A stretch of DNA of 18,065 bases from JAAZKA01 sp034926225 (lineage in GTDB: Bacteria; Bacillota; Clostridia; Oscillospirales; QAMX01): positions 1 to 18,065 of the forward strand of contig JAYFRF010000011.1 in NCBI GenBank assembly GCA_034926225.1, written 5' to 3'. The notes under the pieces were generated by a model that saw only the letters and a program-made list of their open reading frames with translations, was not told the DNA's origin and ran no database searches. The position numbers and the translations under genes are program-made. How positions within the stretch are numbered: the first letter of the stretch is position 1; the number at the start of each line of letters is the position of its first letter. Shown piece after piece: positions 7,828 through 13,739 of this stretch.

Positions 7828-8777
7828 AGTACATCCCCCTTTTTCCTATATGCTTCGGCGATTGTATGGCAGAGATCACAGGCCGATGTACAGGTCTCCT
7901 GATCGATTACCAGTCCCCGGCTCTCCGCAAAACGCTGCAGCGCGGTGATTCCGCCGTCGAGCAGCGCGTGGGAAAGCGGGTTTGCATGCGGGTCATATTG
8001 TGTGATGATCTCCGAAAGGGACGCACGATACAGATTCCCGATGGGGAACGCGCAGGCAATGACATCCCCATTCGGATCGATCGAAAGGCAGTCTACTGCG
8101 TCCAGACGCGAGGTATACTGCGCATCTCCACAGCGGAAATTCATGTCGGGGTGCTGCTCCGGAAAGTATTCCCGCAGACGGGTCTTGGCATTTCCGGCGG
8201 GTGAAATAATGTTGCCGTACGTCATCGGCAGCCGGAGTACGGAAAAGCGAGCAAGACAGCGGTGTGTTTCGACATTATAAAGGTTATCATCCAACGAGGA
8301 TACCAGCCAAGCCGGGTGCAGCCGTGGCTGAATGCCTGCGTCTAAAAGCGCACGGGCGAAAAGAATCTGAATATCCACTGGGATACACGCCGCATGGAAC
8401 GCATCCACAGAGAGCAGTACGCAGTTGACGCCCGCGTCGGCAAGCGCGGCGGCGACGGTACGGATGCGGCGCTCGTCACGGGAGAAAACGCCGTTTGTGA
8501 TGATCTGCCGGCTGCCCACCCCCAGCCGCGTAGCTTCCGCATGGATGGCGCAGACGGTTTCCGCATACAGAAGCGGCTCCCCGCCAAAGGTCATCACGGA
8601 TTCGAGCGTTCCGTATCGGACGGCCTCGCGGACGGCCTCGACGGCTGTATCGCGGTCGATATGCTCGGCATTGCGGATTTTCCCTACAGAGCAGTGCGCG
8701 CAATCGCTTGTACAGGCGTAGGTGACGGAAAACTCCAGCCGCCCGAGCGACAGAAGGTAGGGGTTGCGGGATTGCAT
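7824..8777 (-). CDS. Radical SAM protein with SPASM/twitch-like C-terminus
   Basis: A 317-residue protein. The radical SAM [4Fe-4S] cluster motif CX3CX2C is C22-TSD-C26-AH-C29, and FGGEP at 64-68 is the SAM-binding GGE motif. Past the barrel lie further cysteines: FRCGD, DVIACAFPIGN, and a C-terminal C296-TSA-C300-DL-C303. This pattern, with PNGDVIAC, resembles SPASM/twitch auxiliary-cluster domains of peptide-modifying or protein-maturing enzymes. The ATG at 8777 is chosen because the upstream extension has no ribosome site and covers the promoter; AAAGGA lies about 12 bases upstream. It is the first gene of the four-gene unit and is translationally coupled to the glycosidase-like gene. I saw no precursor-peptide gene within 90 bases upstream. 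Confidence 0.88.
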   Translation of the reverse strand: MQSRNPYLLSLGRLEFSVTYACTSDCAHCSVGKIRNAEHIDRDTAVEAVREAVRYGTLESVMTFGGEPLLYAETVCAIHAEATRLGVGSRQIITNGVFSRDERRIRTVAAALADAGVNCVLLSVDAFHAACIPVDIQILFARALLDAGIQPRLHPAWLVSSLDDNLYNVETHRCLARFSVLRLPMTYGNIISPAGNAKTRLREYFPEQHPDMNFRCGDAQYTSRLDAVDCLSIDPNGDVIACAFPIGNLYRASLSEIITQYDPHANPLSHALLDGGITALQRFAESRGLVIDQETCTSACDLCHTIAEAYRKKGDVL

Positions 8778-8803
8778 ACGGCAAACACATCCTTTGTGTG
8801 AAC

Positions 8804-8832
8804 AGTATACAGCCAAAAGCGGAAAAACGCAA
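8804..8832 (-). promoter_or_regulatory. Candidate promoter for the rSAM/glycosidase/kinase/GNAT operon
   Basis: On the minus strand, -35 TTGCGT (8827-8832) and -10 TATACT (8804-8809) are 17 bases apart. The predicted start is about 20 bases before the radical SAM ATG. An overlapping TTGACT sits 5 bases further upstream, at a non-optimal 22-base spacing. The 86-bp gap after dacF holds no clear terminator, so readthrough from dacF is also possible. Confidence 0.5.
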
Positions 8833-8863
8833 GTCAAAGTTGAAAATGATCTTATAATACTCT

Positions 8864-9961
8864 CTATTCCATGACATATTGCCTTATAAACGCAAAAAAC
8901 CTTTCCACTATGGACGGAGACGGTTTTTTTACGCCGATGTCCGTCTCAAAAACCAGCGGTGACACCGCGAGCACCTGCCCGTCGAGCGTCAGCTCCGCCC
9001 GTCCGGCAGTCGAGCCCGCTTCCATCGGCGCATAGACAAACCTCGGCAGATATAACCGCAATTTAACCCGCGCCGCTTCCTCGTCGGTCAGATTCATCGT
9101 GATCCCGGTCGTTACCCGCACGCCGATCACGCCCGACACCCCCGACTGCACCCGCAGATGCGCGACCAGCTCCCCCTCCTCGAGATAGCTGCGCTCCGTC
9201 ATCCCGGCAAAAGCCTCTTCGTATAGCAGACGGTGATCGTTCCAGTCGTCCGGCGCGTGCAGTGTTACGATAATCACACGTCGGCCGCCGCGCATGACCG
9301 ATGAGATCAGGCAGCGTCCCGCCGCTTTCGTGAAACCGGTCTTGACCCCCTCGGCTCCTTCGATGGAACGCAGCAACCGGTTATGGTTATGTAATATGTA
9401 CCCTTCGGCACGGTAGTCCCTGGTGGACGTGATGGTACGGATGCGCTCGTCGTTCATCGCGTAGACGGTAAGAGCAGCGAGGTCGCGGGCGGTAGAGTAA
9501 TGATCCTCATGATCGAGTCCGTGGGGATTTGTAAAGTGCGTATTCGAAAGCCCAAGCGATGAAGCCAGCTCATTCATCTTCCCGACGAAATCGTCCACGC
9601 TGCCATGCCCCGCATATTCAGCAAGCGCGATGGCCGCGTCGTTGCCGGATTCCAGCAGAAGCCCGTAAAGCAATGTACGGACGGTGACCTCCGCGCCCGG
9701 TTTTAGGTACATGCTTGAGCCGTTGACCCGCGTAGCCGCATCGGATACGGTAACGATGTCGTCAAGGGAAACGAGTGAAAGGACGGTGATGGCGGTGGCG
9801 AGCTTGGTAGTACTGGCGATCAAGTGACGCAGGTCGGCGTTCTGCTCGGCGAGAACGGCTCCGGTGAGTGCGTCAACAGCGATGTAGGCTTCCGCGCTGA
9901 CGGCATGGACACAAATCGGCAGGAAAAGCAGTGCAATCAGGATGCAAACGGCTCTTTTCAC
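8864..9961 (-). CDS. dacF: Serine-type D-Ala-D-Ala carboxypeptidase (DacF/PBP5 family)
   Basis: A 365-residue peptidase S11-family protein that trims the terminal D-alanine of peptidoglycan stem peptides outside the membrane. A signal peptide covers about residues 1-23 (hydrophobic CILIALLFLPICV, cleavage near VSA-EA). All three active-site motifs are present: S50-T-T-K53, S105-G-N107 and K207-T-G209. A beta-rich C-terminal domain follows, ending in an amphipathic helix (SIVERFFAFIRQYVM) that probably tethers the protein to the membrane. The start is GTG 9961, with GGAGGG 7 bases upstream. It follows gerW with a 59-bp gap holding a hairpin that covers this ribosome site. In Clostridia a dacF/dacB-type gene commonly follows scpAB-DUF2953-ytfJ, pointing to a role in vegetative wall or spore cortex. 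DacF versus DacB naming is not certain. Confidence 0.92.
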   Translation of the reverse strand: MKRAVCILIALLFLPICVHAVSAEAYIAVDALTGAVLAEQNADLRHLIASTTKLATAITVLSLVSLDDIVTVSDAATRVNGSSMYLKPGAEVTVRTLLYGLLLESGNDAAIALAEYAGHGSVDDFVGKMNELASSLGLSNTHFTNPHGLDHEDHYSTARDLAALTVYAMNDERIRTITSTRDYRAEGYILHNHNRLLRSIEGAEGVKTGFTKAAGRCLISSVMRGGRRVIIVTLHAPDDWNDHRLLYEEAFAGMTERSYLEEGELVAHLRVQSGVSGVIGVRVTTGITMNLTDEEAARVKLRLYLPRFVYAPMEAGSTAGRAELTLDGQVLAVSPLVFETDIGVKKPSPSIVERFFAFIRQYVME

Positions 9962-9963
9962 GA

Positions 9964-10011
9964 CAAAACCCTCCGCAAAAGACTGTTATCAGCCTATGCG
10001 GGAGGGTTTTG
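9964..10011 (-). promoter_or_regulatory. Long hairpin enclosing the dacF ribosome binding site
   Basis: On the minus strand the outer arms (10011-9997 and 9977-9964) pair over 14 bp with one bulged base. An inner stem AGGCTG/CAGTCT closes on the loop ATAA. The GGAGGG ribosome site of dacF lies in the downstream arm, which ends GGTTTTG. It can be read as a weak terminator separating gerW from dacF, or as a structure that hides the dacF ribosome site; the sequence supports both. Confidence 0.7.
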
Positions 10012-10020
10012 CATTATGCG

Positions 10021-10455
10021 CTATGCGTCCGGATTCTCTTTTTTGTTTCGCATCTGCGCGATAAAATCCTGGACACGCGAAATCAGATCTGGAAGGATAT
10101 CGACGACGCGATCGAGTGCGGTGGAGACAGGTTCGCCGATGGTCATCATGCGAACGTTGCCGTCGGGCGGGATGACCATGAAAGCGATCGGCGTGATGTT
10201 GACGCCGGCGCCGGCACCCCCGCCGAAGTTGGATTTGCGGTCGGTAATCGTTTCGTTTGTCTTTTCGGTTTCCTTCTCATGGCCGCCGAAGTCCGCTCCA
10301 CCCGTCGCAAAGCCGAAGCTGACCTTCGAGATCGGGATCAGCATCGTCCCGTCCGGCGTTGTGATCGGCGTGCCGACGATCGTGTTAGCATCGGCCATTT
10401 CACGAATTTTGTCCAAACTCAACCCCATCATGCCGTTGATCGGATGCTCGCTCAT
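10021..10455 (-). CDS. ytfJ: GerW/YtfJ family sporulation protein
   Basis: A 144-residue protein matching the GerW/YtfJ family: HPINGMMGLSLDKIREMADANTIVGTPI at the start, DGTMLIPISKVSFGFATGG in the middle, the Gly-rich SNFGGGAGAGVNITPIAFMVI, then GEPVSTALDRVVDILPDLI. In Bacillus, YtfJ (GerW) is a spore protein needed for normal germination; the exact chemistry is not known. The start is ATG 10455, with AAAGGAT 8 bases upstream. The gene overlaps the end of the DUF2953 gene by 56 bases in another frame. It belongs to the M50-scpAB run. Confidence 0.92.
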   Translation of the reverse strand: MSEHPINGMMGLSLDKIREMADANTIVGTPITTPDGTMLIPISKVSFGFATGGADFGGHEKETEKTNETITDRKSNFGGGAGAGVNITPIAFMVIPPDGNVRMMTIGEPVSTALDRVVDILPDLISRVQDFIAQMRNKKENPDA

Positions 10456-11107
10456 AATTGTTATCCTTTCTGTTGGAGATTTTACGTTTCCTTTTCGGAC
10501 GGACGCGCAAATAGGTGAACAGGAAAACGAGTCCCGCACCCAATAAGCCGCCTATGGTGGTTGTGACGCGGATTTGCCCCCGTGCATAAAACTTCGGCTG
10601 TGAGAAGTCCGCGTCCACACGGATAGAGCAGTCGTGTACGGAAAAAACCTGATACAACGTCGGCGTCAGCATGGACATCGCCGCGCAGACCGCGCCATAT
10701 TCCATTGCCGTGTTATAAGCGTCGTCGGACGCCGCAACGACAGCGGCGTCAATAGAAAGGTGTATCGCTTTGCATAGGGGGTGCGCGGCCCGTCGGACGG
10801 CCTTGAGCAATGCGCTAAGCTGCTTTAGCTTTTCGGAAAGCGGCGCGGGCGGCGCTTTTTCGGTCGTTTCTTCTTGCTTTTTAGGTTTTTTTCGGTGGAA
10901 TAGACGCCACTTTTTCCGTTTCTCCGCTTTTTTTAGAGGTTTGCGCTTCTTCCTTGGATAGATTTCCCCGAAAATGCCACCCACTCCGATACGAATGACG
11001 AAACGGGGGGATGCGGCGAGGTCAAAGTTTAGGTCGATACCAAACCGCAGGGCAAAAAGCAGTACAAAAAAGGCGGTAATTCCAAGAAGGACCCACAGCG
11101 TAGTCAT
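10400..11107 (-). CDS. DUF2953 domain membrane protein
   Basis: A 235-residue protein usually found directly upstream of ytfJ in Firmicutes. There is a hydrophobic N-terminal segment (WVLLGITAFFVLLFAL), a strongly basic linker at about 50-80 (RKKRKPLKKAEKRKK, HRKKPKKQEE), a conserved-looking core (NTAMEYGAVCAAMSMLTP, IRVDADFSQPKFYARGQIRV), and a second membrane segment near 185-205 (GGLLGAGLVFLFTYL). The last 18 or so residues run into gerW in another frame. The ATG overlaps the scpB stop as ATGA (11104-11107), with GGAGGA upstream. Function is unknown; conserved linkage suggests a sporulation role at the membrane. Confidence 0.85.
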   Translation of the reverse strand: MTTLWVLLGITAFFVLLFALRFGIDLNFDLAASPRFVIRIGVGGIFGEIYPRKKRKPLKKAEKRKKWRLFHRKKPKKQEETTEKAPPAPLSEKLKQLSALLKAVRRAAHPLCKAIHLSIDAAVVAASDDAYNTAMEYGAVCAAMSMLTPTLYQVFSVHDCSIRVDADFSQPKFYARGQIRVTTTIGGLLGAGLVFLFTYLRVRPKRKRKISNRKDNNYERASDQRHDGVEFGQNS

Positions 11108-11682
11108 GTCCCATCCTCCGCCGTATCCCCTGGCCCAGCGATATCCCCGCAGACAGAGCCCAGCAGTTCCTCCCCTTGGGGCAGCGGTGGAAGCTCGGAC
11201 AGCGACGAAACGCCCAAAATGCGCAGCGCGGCGGAAGCACAGCGATAGAGAATCGGATGCCCCGGTGCCTCTAACCGTCCGGCCTCCTCGAGGATCCCCC
11301 TGTCACATAAGGAGGAAACCGTGTAAGAGGAATCGACGCCGCGTACCTTTTCGATGAACGCACGCGTGACAGGTCCGCGATAGGCGACGATGGCCAGCAC
11401 CTCGAGCGCGGCACCCGAGAGTGCGGGCGGACGGCGGGTTTCAAGTGTTTCCCGTACGACAGCGGCATACTCCGGCGCGGTACAAAACTGCCACGAATCC
11501 TCCATACGGACAAGCCTCAGCCCCGAGCGCTCGAAAGCCAGCCGGTCGCGCATCTTTAAAAGCGTTTCATCGATCGCCTCACGCGGCTGCCCAAGCGTCT
11601 TTTGCAGACGGTCAAGCGAGACAGGATCGCCCGCCGTAAACAGAATCGCCTCCAATGCGTGGGAGAGATTTTCAATGTCCAC
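11104..11682 (-). CDS. scpB: Segregation and condensation protein B
   Basis: A 192-residue ScpB of normal length, composed of two winged-helix domains. Diagnostic segments are LSHALEAILFTAGDPVSLDRL at the N-terminus, LSGAALEVLAIVAYRGPVTRAFIEKVRGVDSSYTVSSL and LEAPGHPILYRC. ScpB binds ScpA and the Smc ATPase to form the bacterial condensin that organises and segregates the chromosome. The start is GTG 11682, with AAAGGAG 7 bases upstream. It overlaps the scpA end by 11 bases. Confidence 0.96.
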   Translation of the reverse strand: MDIENLSHALEAILFTAGDPVSLDRLQKTLGQPREAIDETLLKMRDRLAFERSGLRLVRMEDSWQFCTAPEYAAVVRETLETRRPPALSGAALEVLAIVAYRGPVTRAFIEKVRGVDSSYTVSSLCDRGILEEAGRLEAPGHPILYRCASAALRILGVSSLSELPPLPQGEELLGSVCGDIAGPGDTAEDGT

Positions 11683-12403
11683 CGGGCATCTCCTTTCTCT
11701 TTTCGGGATTCTTCAGCGTCAACTCATCGTCCGGCAGCTCCGCACGGCGGTCGTTTAAAAGCTCCAGCACCGCGAGAAACATCGCCACCAGCTCCGAACG
11801 GGACGACGCCGTGCGATAAATATCCGCAAGCTTTACCCTTTTATGACGCAGCAGCATCGCCAGCACAGACGCGATCTTCCGCTCCACGGGCACCGGCTCC
11901 GCGCCGACAATACCGGAGAACGCCGACACTTTCGGTACCGCGGCACGACGCGCACGATCTCGCATCAGGCGCAGCGCGCGCAGCAGATCGGCGGGTGTGT
12001 TATGGTATTCGATCGGAATGTCCGGTAATGGCGACGGCGCTTTCGTGATGCGCGACAGGCCGACCTCGGTGAACGGGGCAAGCATCGCGGCGACCCGCTT
12101 AAAGCGGCGATACGCAAGCAGCGCCTCGACCAGCTCCGCACGGGGATCCTCCGCTTCCTCCTCCGTCGGCTGCGGCAGGAGAATCTGCGTTTTGATGTAA
12201 ATCAGCTGCGCCGCCATGACGATGAACGACGATGCGATTTCCATATCCATCTCATGCATCCGGTCGAGATACTCGAGGTACTGATCCAGAATCAGCGCGA
12301 CGGGGATGTCGGTGATCTCGACGCGGTTCTTGGAAACCAGATGCAGCAGCAGCTCCAGCGGACCCTCAAACTGCTCGAGTTTGAAGGTTACAGCAGTATC
12401 CAT
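11672..12403 (-). CDS. scpA: Segregation and condensation protein A
   Basis: A 243-residue kleisin. The N-terminal Smc-neck-binding helix region is clear (FEGPLELLLHLVSKNRVEITDIPVALILDQYLEYL), followed by ASSFIVMAAQLIYIKTQILLP. The C-terminal winged helix (ERKIASVLAMLLRHKRVKLADI ... VAMFLAVLELLNDRRA) binds the Smc head. It bridges Smc and ScpB. Its ATG lies inside the end of the M50 protease gene (16-base overlap) with only a weak ribosome site (GAGAAT), so translation is probably coupled. Confidence 0.96.
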   Translation of the reverse strand: MDTAVTFKLEQFEGPLELLLHLVSKNRVEITDIPVALILDQYLEYLDRMHEMDMEIASSFIVMAAQLIYIKTQILLPQPTEEEAEDPRAELVEALLAYRRFKRVAAMLAPFTEVGLSRITKAPSPLPDIPIEYHNTPADLLRALRLMRDRARRAAVPKVSAFSGIVGAEPVPVERKIASVLAMLLRHKRVKLADIYRTASSRSELVAMFLAVLELLNDRRAELPDDELTLKNPEKRKEMPGGH

Positions 12404-13041
12404 CGTACAAAATTCTCGATACCCGTCATGACAAACTGCCGCGCATAGGACAGGGGCATCGTTAATACGCCGAGGTAAAGAAGAAGCATCACGGCGATCT
12501 GGATGTAACGTTCATACCGCATGAGCTGCCAGTACCATTTTGGCGGCAGGAACAGCCCCGCAATCCGCGAACCGTCCAGCGGCGGCACGGGCAGCAAATT
12601 AAACACGGCAAAACCGACGTTCAAAATGGCAAGCGTCGCAAAAAACGTCGCCATCGCCGACAGGAACGCATTCGCAGGCGCATACAGTGCGATGAGATAG
12701 TAGCAAAACACGCAGATCGTGCCAAACAGCAGGTTCGAAATGGGTCCCGCCGCAGCAACGATCGCCATATCGCGGCGCGGATTTTTAAAGTACCGCATGT
12801 TCACCGGCACAGGTTTGGCCCATCCGAAGTGGAAGATCACCATACACAGGAGTCCCAGCGGGTCAAGATGCGCCAGCGGATTCAGCGTCAGGCGTCCCGC
12901 GTTCTTTGCCGTCGGATCTCCGAGCTTATAGGCGACGATGCCGTGGCACAGCTCATGCACCGACAGCGCGAGGATCACGGCGCAGACGGTGATGAGAAAG
13001 TCGGCGAGGTTGAAGTTTGAAAAAAAGGAGGATAAACCCAT
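12388..13041 (-). CDS. Site-2 protease-like M50 family zinc metalloprotease
   Basis: A 217-residue polytopic membrane protein. The zinc motif is H29-E-L-C-H33 in the first membrane helix (ALSVHELCHGIVAYKLGD), and the third ligand lies in NLLPVPPLDGSR (Asp156). AGPISNLLFG in between is typical of the short group-3 S2P-like proteases found next to scpA in Firmicutes. These cleave substrates inside the membrane; the target here is unknown. The ATG at 13041 is chosen because AGAAAGG lies 8 bases upstream; a longer in-frame version would run through the promoter -10 box. It is the first gene of the operon. Confidence 0.92.
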   Translation of the reverse strand: MGLSSFFSNFNLADFLITVCAVILALSVHELCHGIVAYKLGDPTAKNAGRLTLNPLAHLDPLGLLCMVIFHFGWAKPVPVNMRYFKNPRRDMAIVAAAGPISNLLFGTICVFCYYLIALYAPANAFLSAMATFFATLAILNVGFAVFNLLPVPPLDGSRIAGLFLPPKWYWQLMRYERYIQIAVMLLLYLGVLTMPLSYARQFVMTGIENFVRWILL

Positions 13042-13081
13042 GGAAGAAACCTTTCTTAAAGAAGAAAATGGGATTATCCTT

Positions 13082-13110
13082 ATTATACCCGTTTTAGATG
13101 AACATTGCAA
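13082..13110 (-). promoter_or_regulatory. Promoter of the M50-scpA-scpB-DUF2953-ytfJ operon
   Basis: On the minus strand a consensus -10 TATAAT (13082-13087) and -35 TTGCAA (13105-13110) are 17 bases apart. Predicted transcription starts about 34 bases before the protease ATG. Confidence 0.72.
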
Positions 13111-13442
13111 GTCCAAACCGATAAAGAGTACCGCGTTTTATGCCAAAACTTTACTGCTTTTTTGCCCGAACGCACAAAACACACTGTATCCCGCGTACCA
13201 GCCGTTCTCCGTCCTGCCGGCAGCAGACGCGTAACGGTTGCAGAAGATGTGATTCTTTGAAATATTTCTCCAAACAGTGCCATTCCGAGACTTATATTTT
13301 GTTCACTCCCGAACCACTAAAAACTCCATATTATGCCTCATATGGACACTGTTTTAATACGAAACGTAGTGTGTCGCGGCATGATGCCAAATATACGCAG
13401 AGGTATTCGTAAAAAAATCTTTAGAAAATTCTAAAAAAGCTC
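13111..13442. other. Gene-free, AT-rich intergenic stretch between divergent promoters
   Basis: No frame with a ribosome site or recognisable protein is seen. Only minor palindromes stand out: tccatat/atatgga (13325-13331 and 13340-13346) and ggcatgatgcc near 13376. The last 35 bases are A/T-rich, contain the inverted repeat TTTAGAA/TTCTAAA and may act as an UP element for the tRNA promoter. Confidence 0.55.
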
Positions 13443-13470
13443 TTGCATTTTTGGAATTTTGTGATATAAT
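13443..13470 (+). promoter_or_regulatory. Strong stable-RNA promoter for the tRNA-Ala locus
   Basis: The -35 box TTGCAT (13443-13448) and consensus -10 TATAAT (13465-13470) are separated by 16 bases, with an extended -10 TG at 13462-13463 (TGATATAAT). An A/T-rich upstream stretch fits an UP element. The predicted start, near 13477, puts both the broken and the complete tRNA in one transcript. Confidence 0.8.
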
Positions 13471-13517
13471 AGTCTTCGTCGGTTTTGAGAATATAAATCG
13501 AGGTTGTAAGTAAATAT

Positions 13518-13539
13518 GGGCCTGTAGCTCAGTTGGGAG
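13518..13539 (+). pseudogene. Broken 5' half-copy of tRNA-Ala
   Basis: These 22 bases are identical to the first 22 bases of the complete tRNA-Ala that starts at 13620. The identity extends 6 bases upstream (AAATAT), giving 28 identical bases 102 bp apart (13512-13539 and 13614-13641). After GGGAG the sequence diverges, so the D-stem cannot close and no anticodon, T arm or CCA end follows. It is a partial duplication or a relic, not a functional tRNA. Confidence 0.75.
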
Positions 13540-13619
13540 TCCAAGCGGTTTGGTTCTAGCCACCTCGTGACATCCGGTTGGTAGGCAAATGGTTCACATT
13601 GGTAAATCTGGTAAAATAT

Positions 13620-13695
13620 GGGCCTGTAGCTCAGTTGGGAGAGCGTTCGGTTCGCATCCGAGAGGTCGTGGGTTCGAATCCCTTCAGGTCCACCA
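13620..13695 (+). tRNA. tRNA-Ala (anticodon CGC)
   Basis: A complete 76-base cloverleaf with encoded CCA. Acceptor GGGCCTG pairs with CAGGTCC (one G-U). The D stem is GCTC/GAGC. The anticodon stem TTCGG/CCGAG holds the loop TTCGCAT, giving anticodon CGC, which reads Ala codon GCG. The T loop is TTCGAAT. In the T stem, position 50 (T) faces position 64 (T), a mismatch; an A at 50 would restore pairing. The gene is followed immediately by a terminator. Confidence 0.93.
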
Positions 13696-13698
13696 AAA

Positions 13699-13739
13699 CG
13701 AGGAAATCCGTTCAAAAAGCGGGTTTCCTCGAACTTTTT
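13699..13739 (+). terminator. Terminator of the tRNA locus, shared with the recombinase gene
   Basis: Arms 13699-13710 and 13720-13731 (CGAGGAAA core) form a 12-bp stem with one wobble pair and a 9-base loop, followed by AACTTTTT. The two transcripts converge here; on the minus strand the stem is followed by TTTT and lies 6 bases after the recombinase stop. Confidence 0.88.

Noticed and set aside
8778..8837. Longer radical SAM protein starting at TTG 8837
   Set aside because: The extension covers the promoter, has no ribosome site, and is Cys/hydrophobic sequence without family resemblance.
13518..13600. First tRNA-like sequence as an intact tRNA
   Set aside because: After base 22 the D-stem partner, anticodon arm and T arm cannot be formed, and there is no CCA end.
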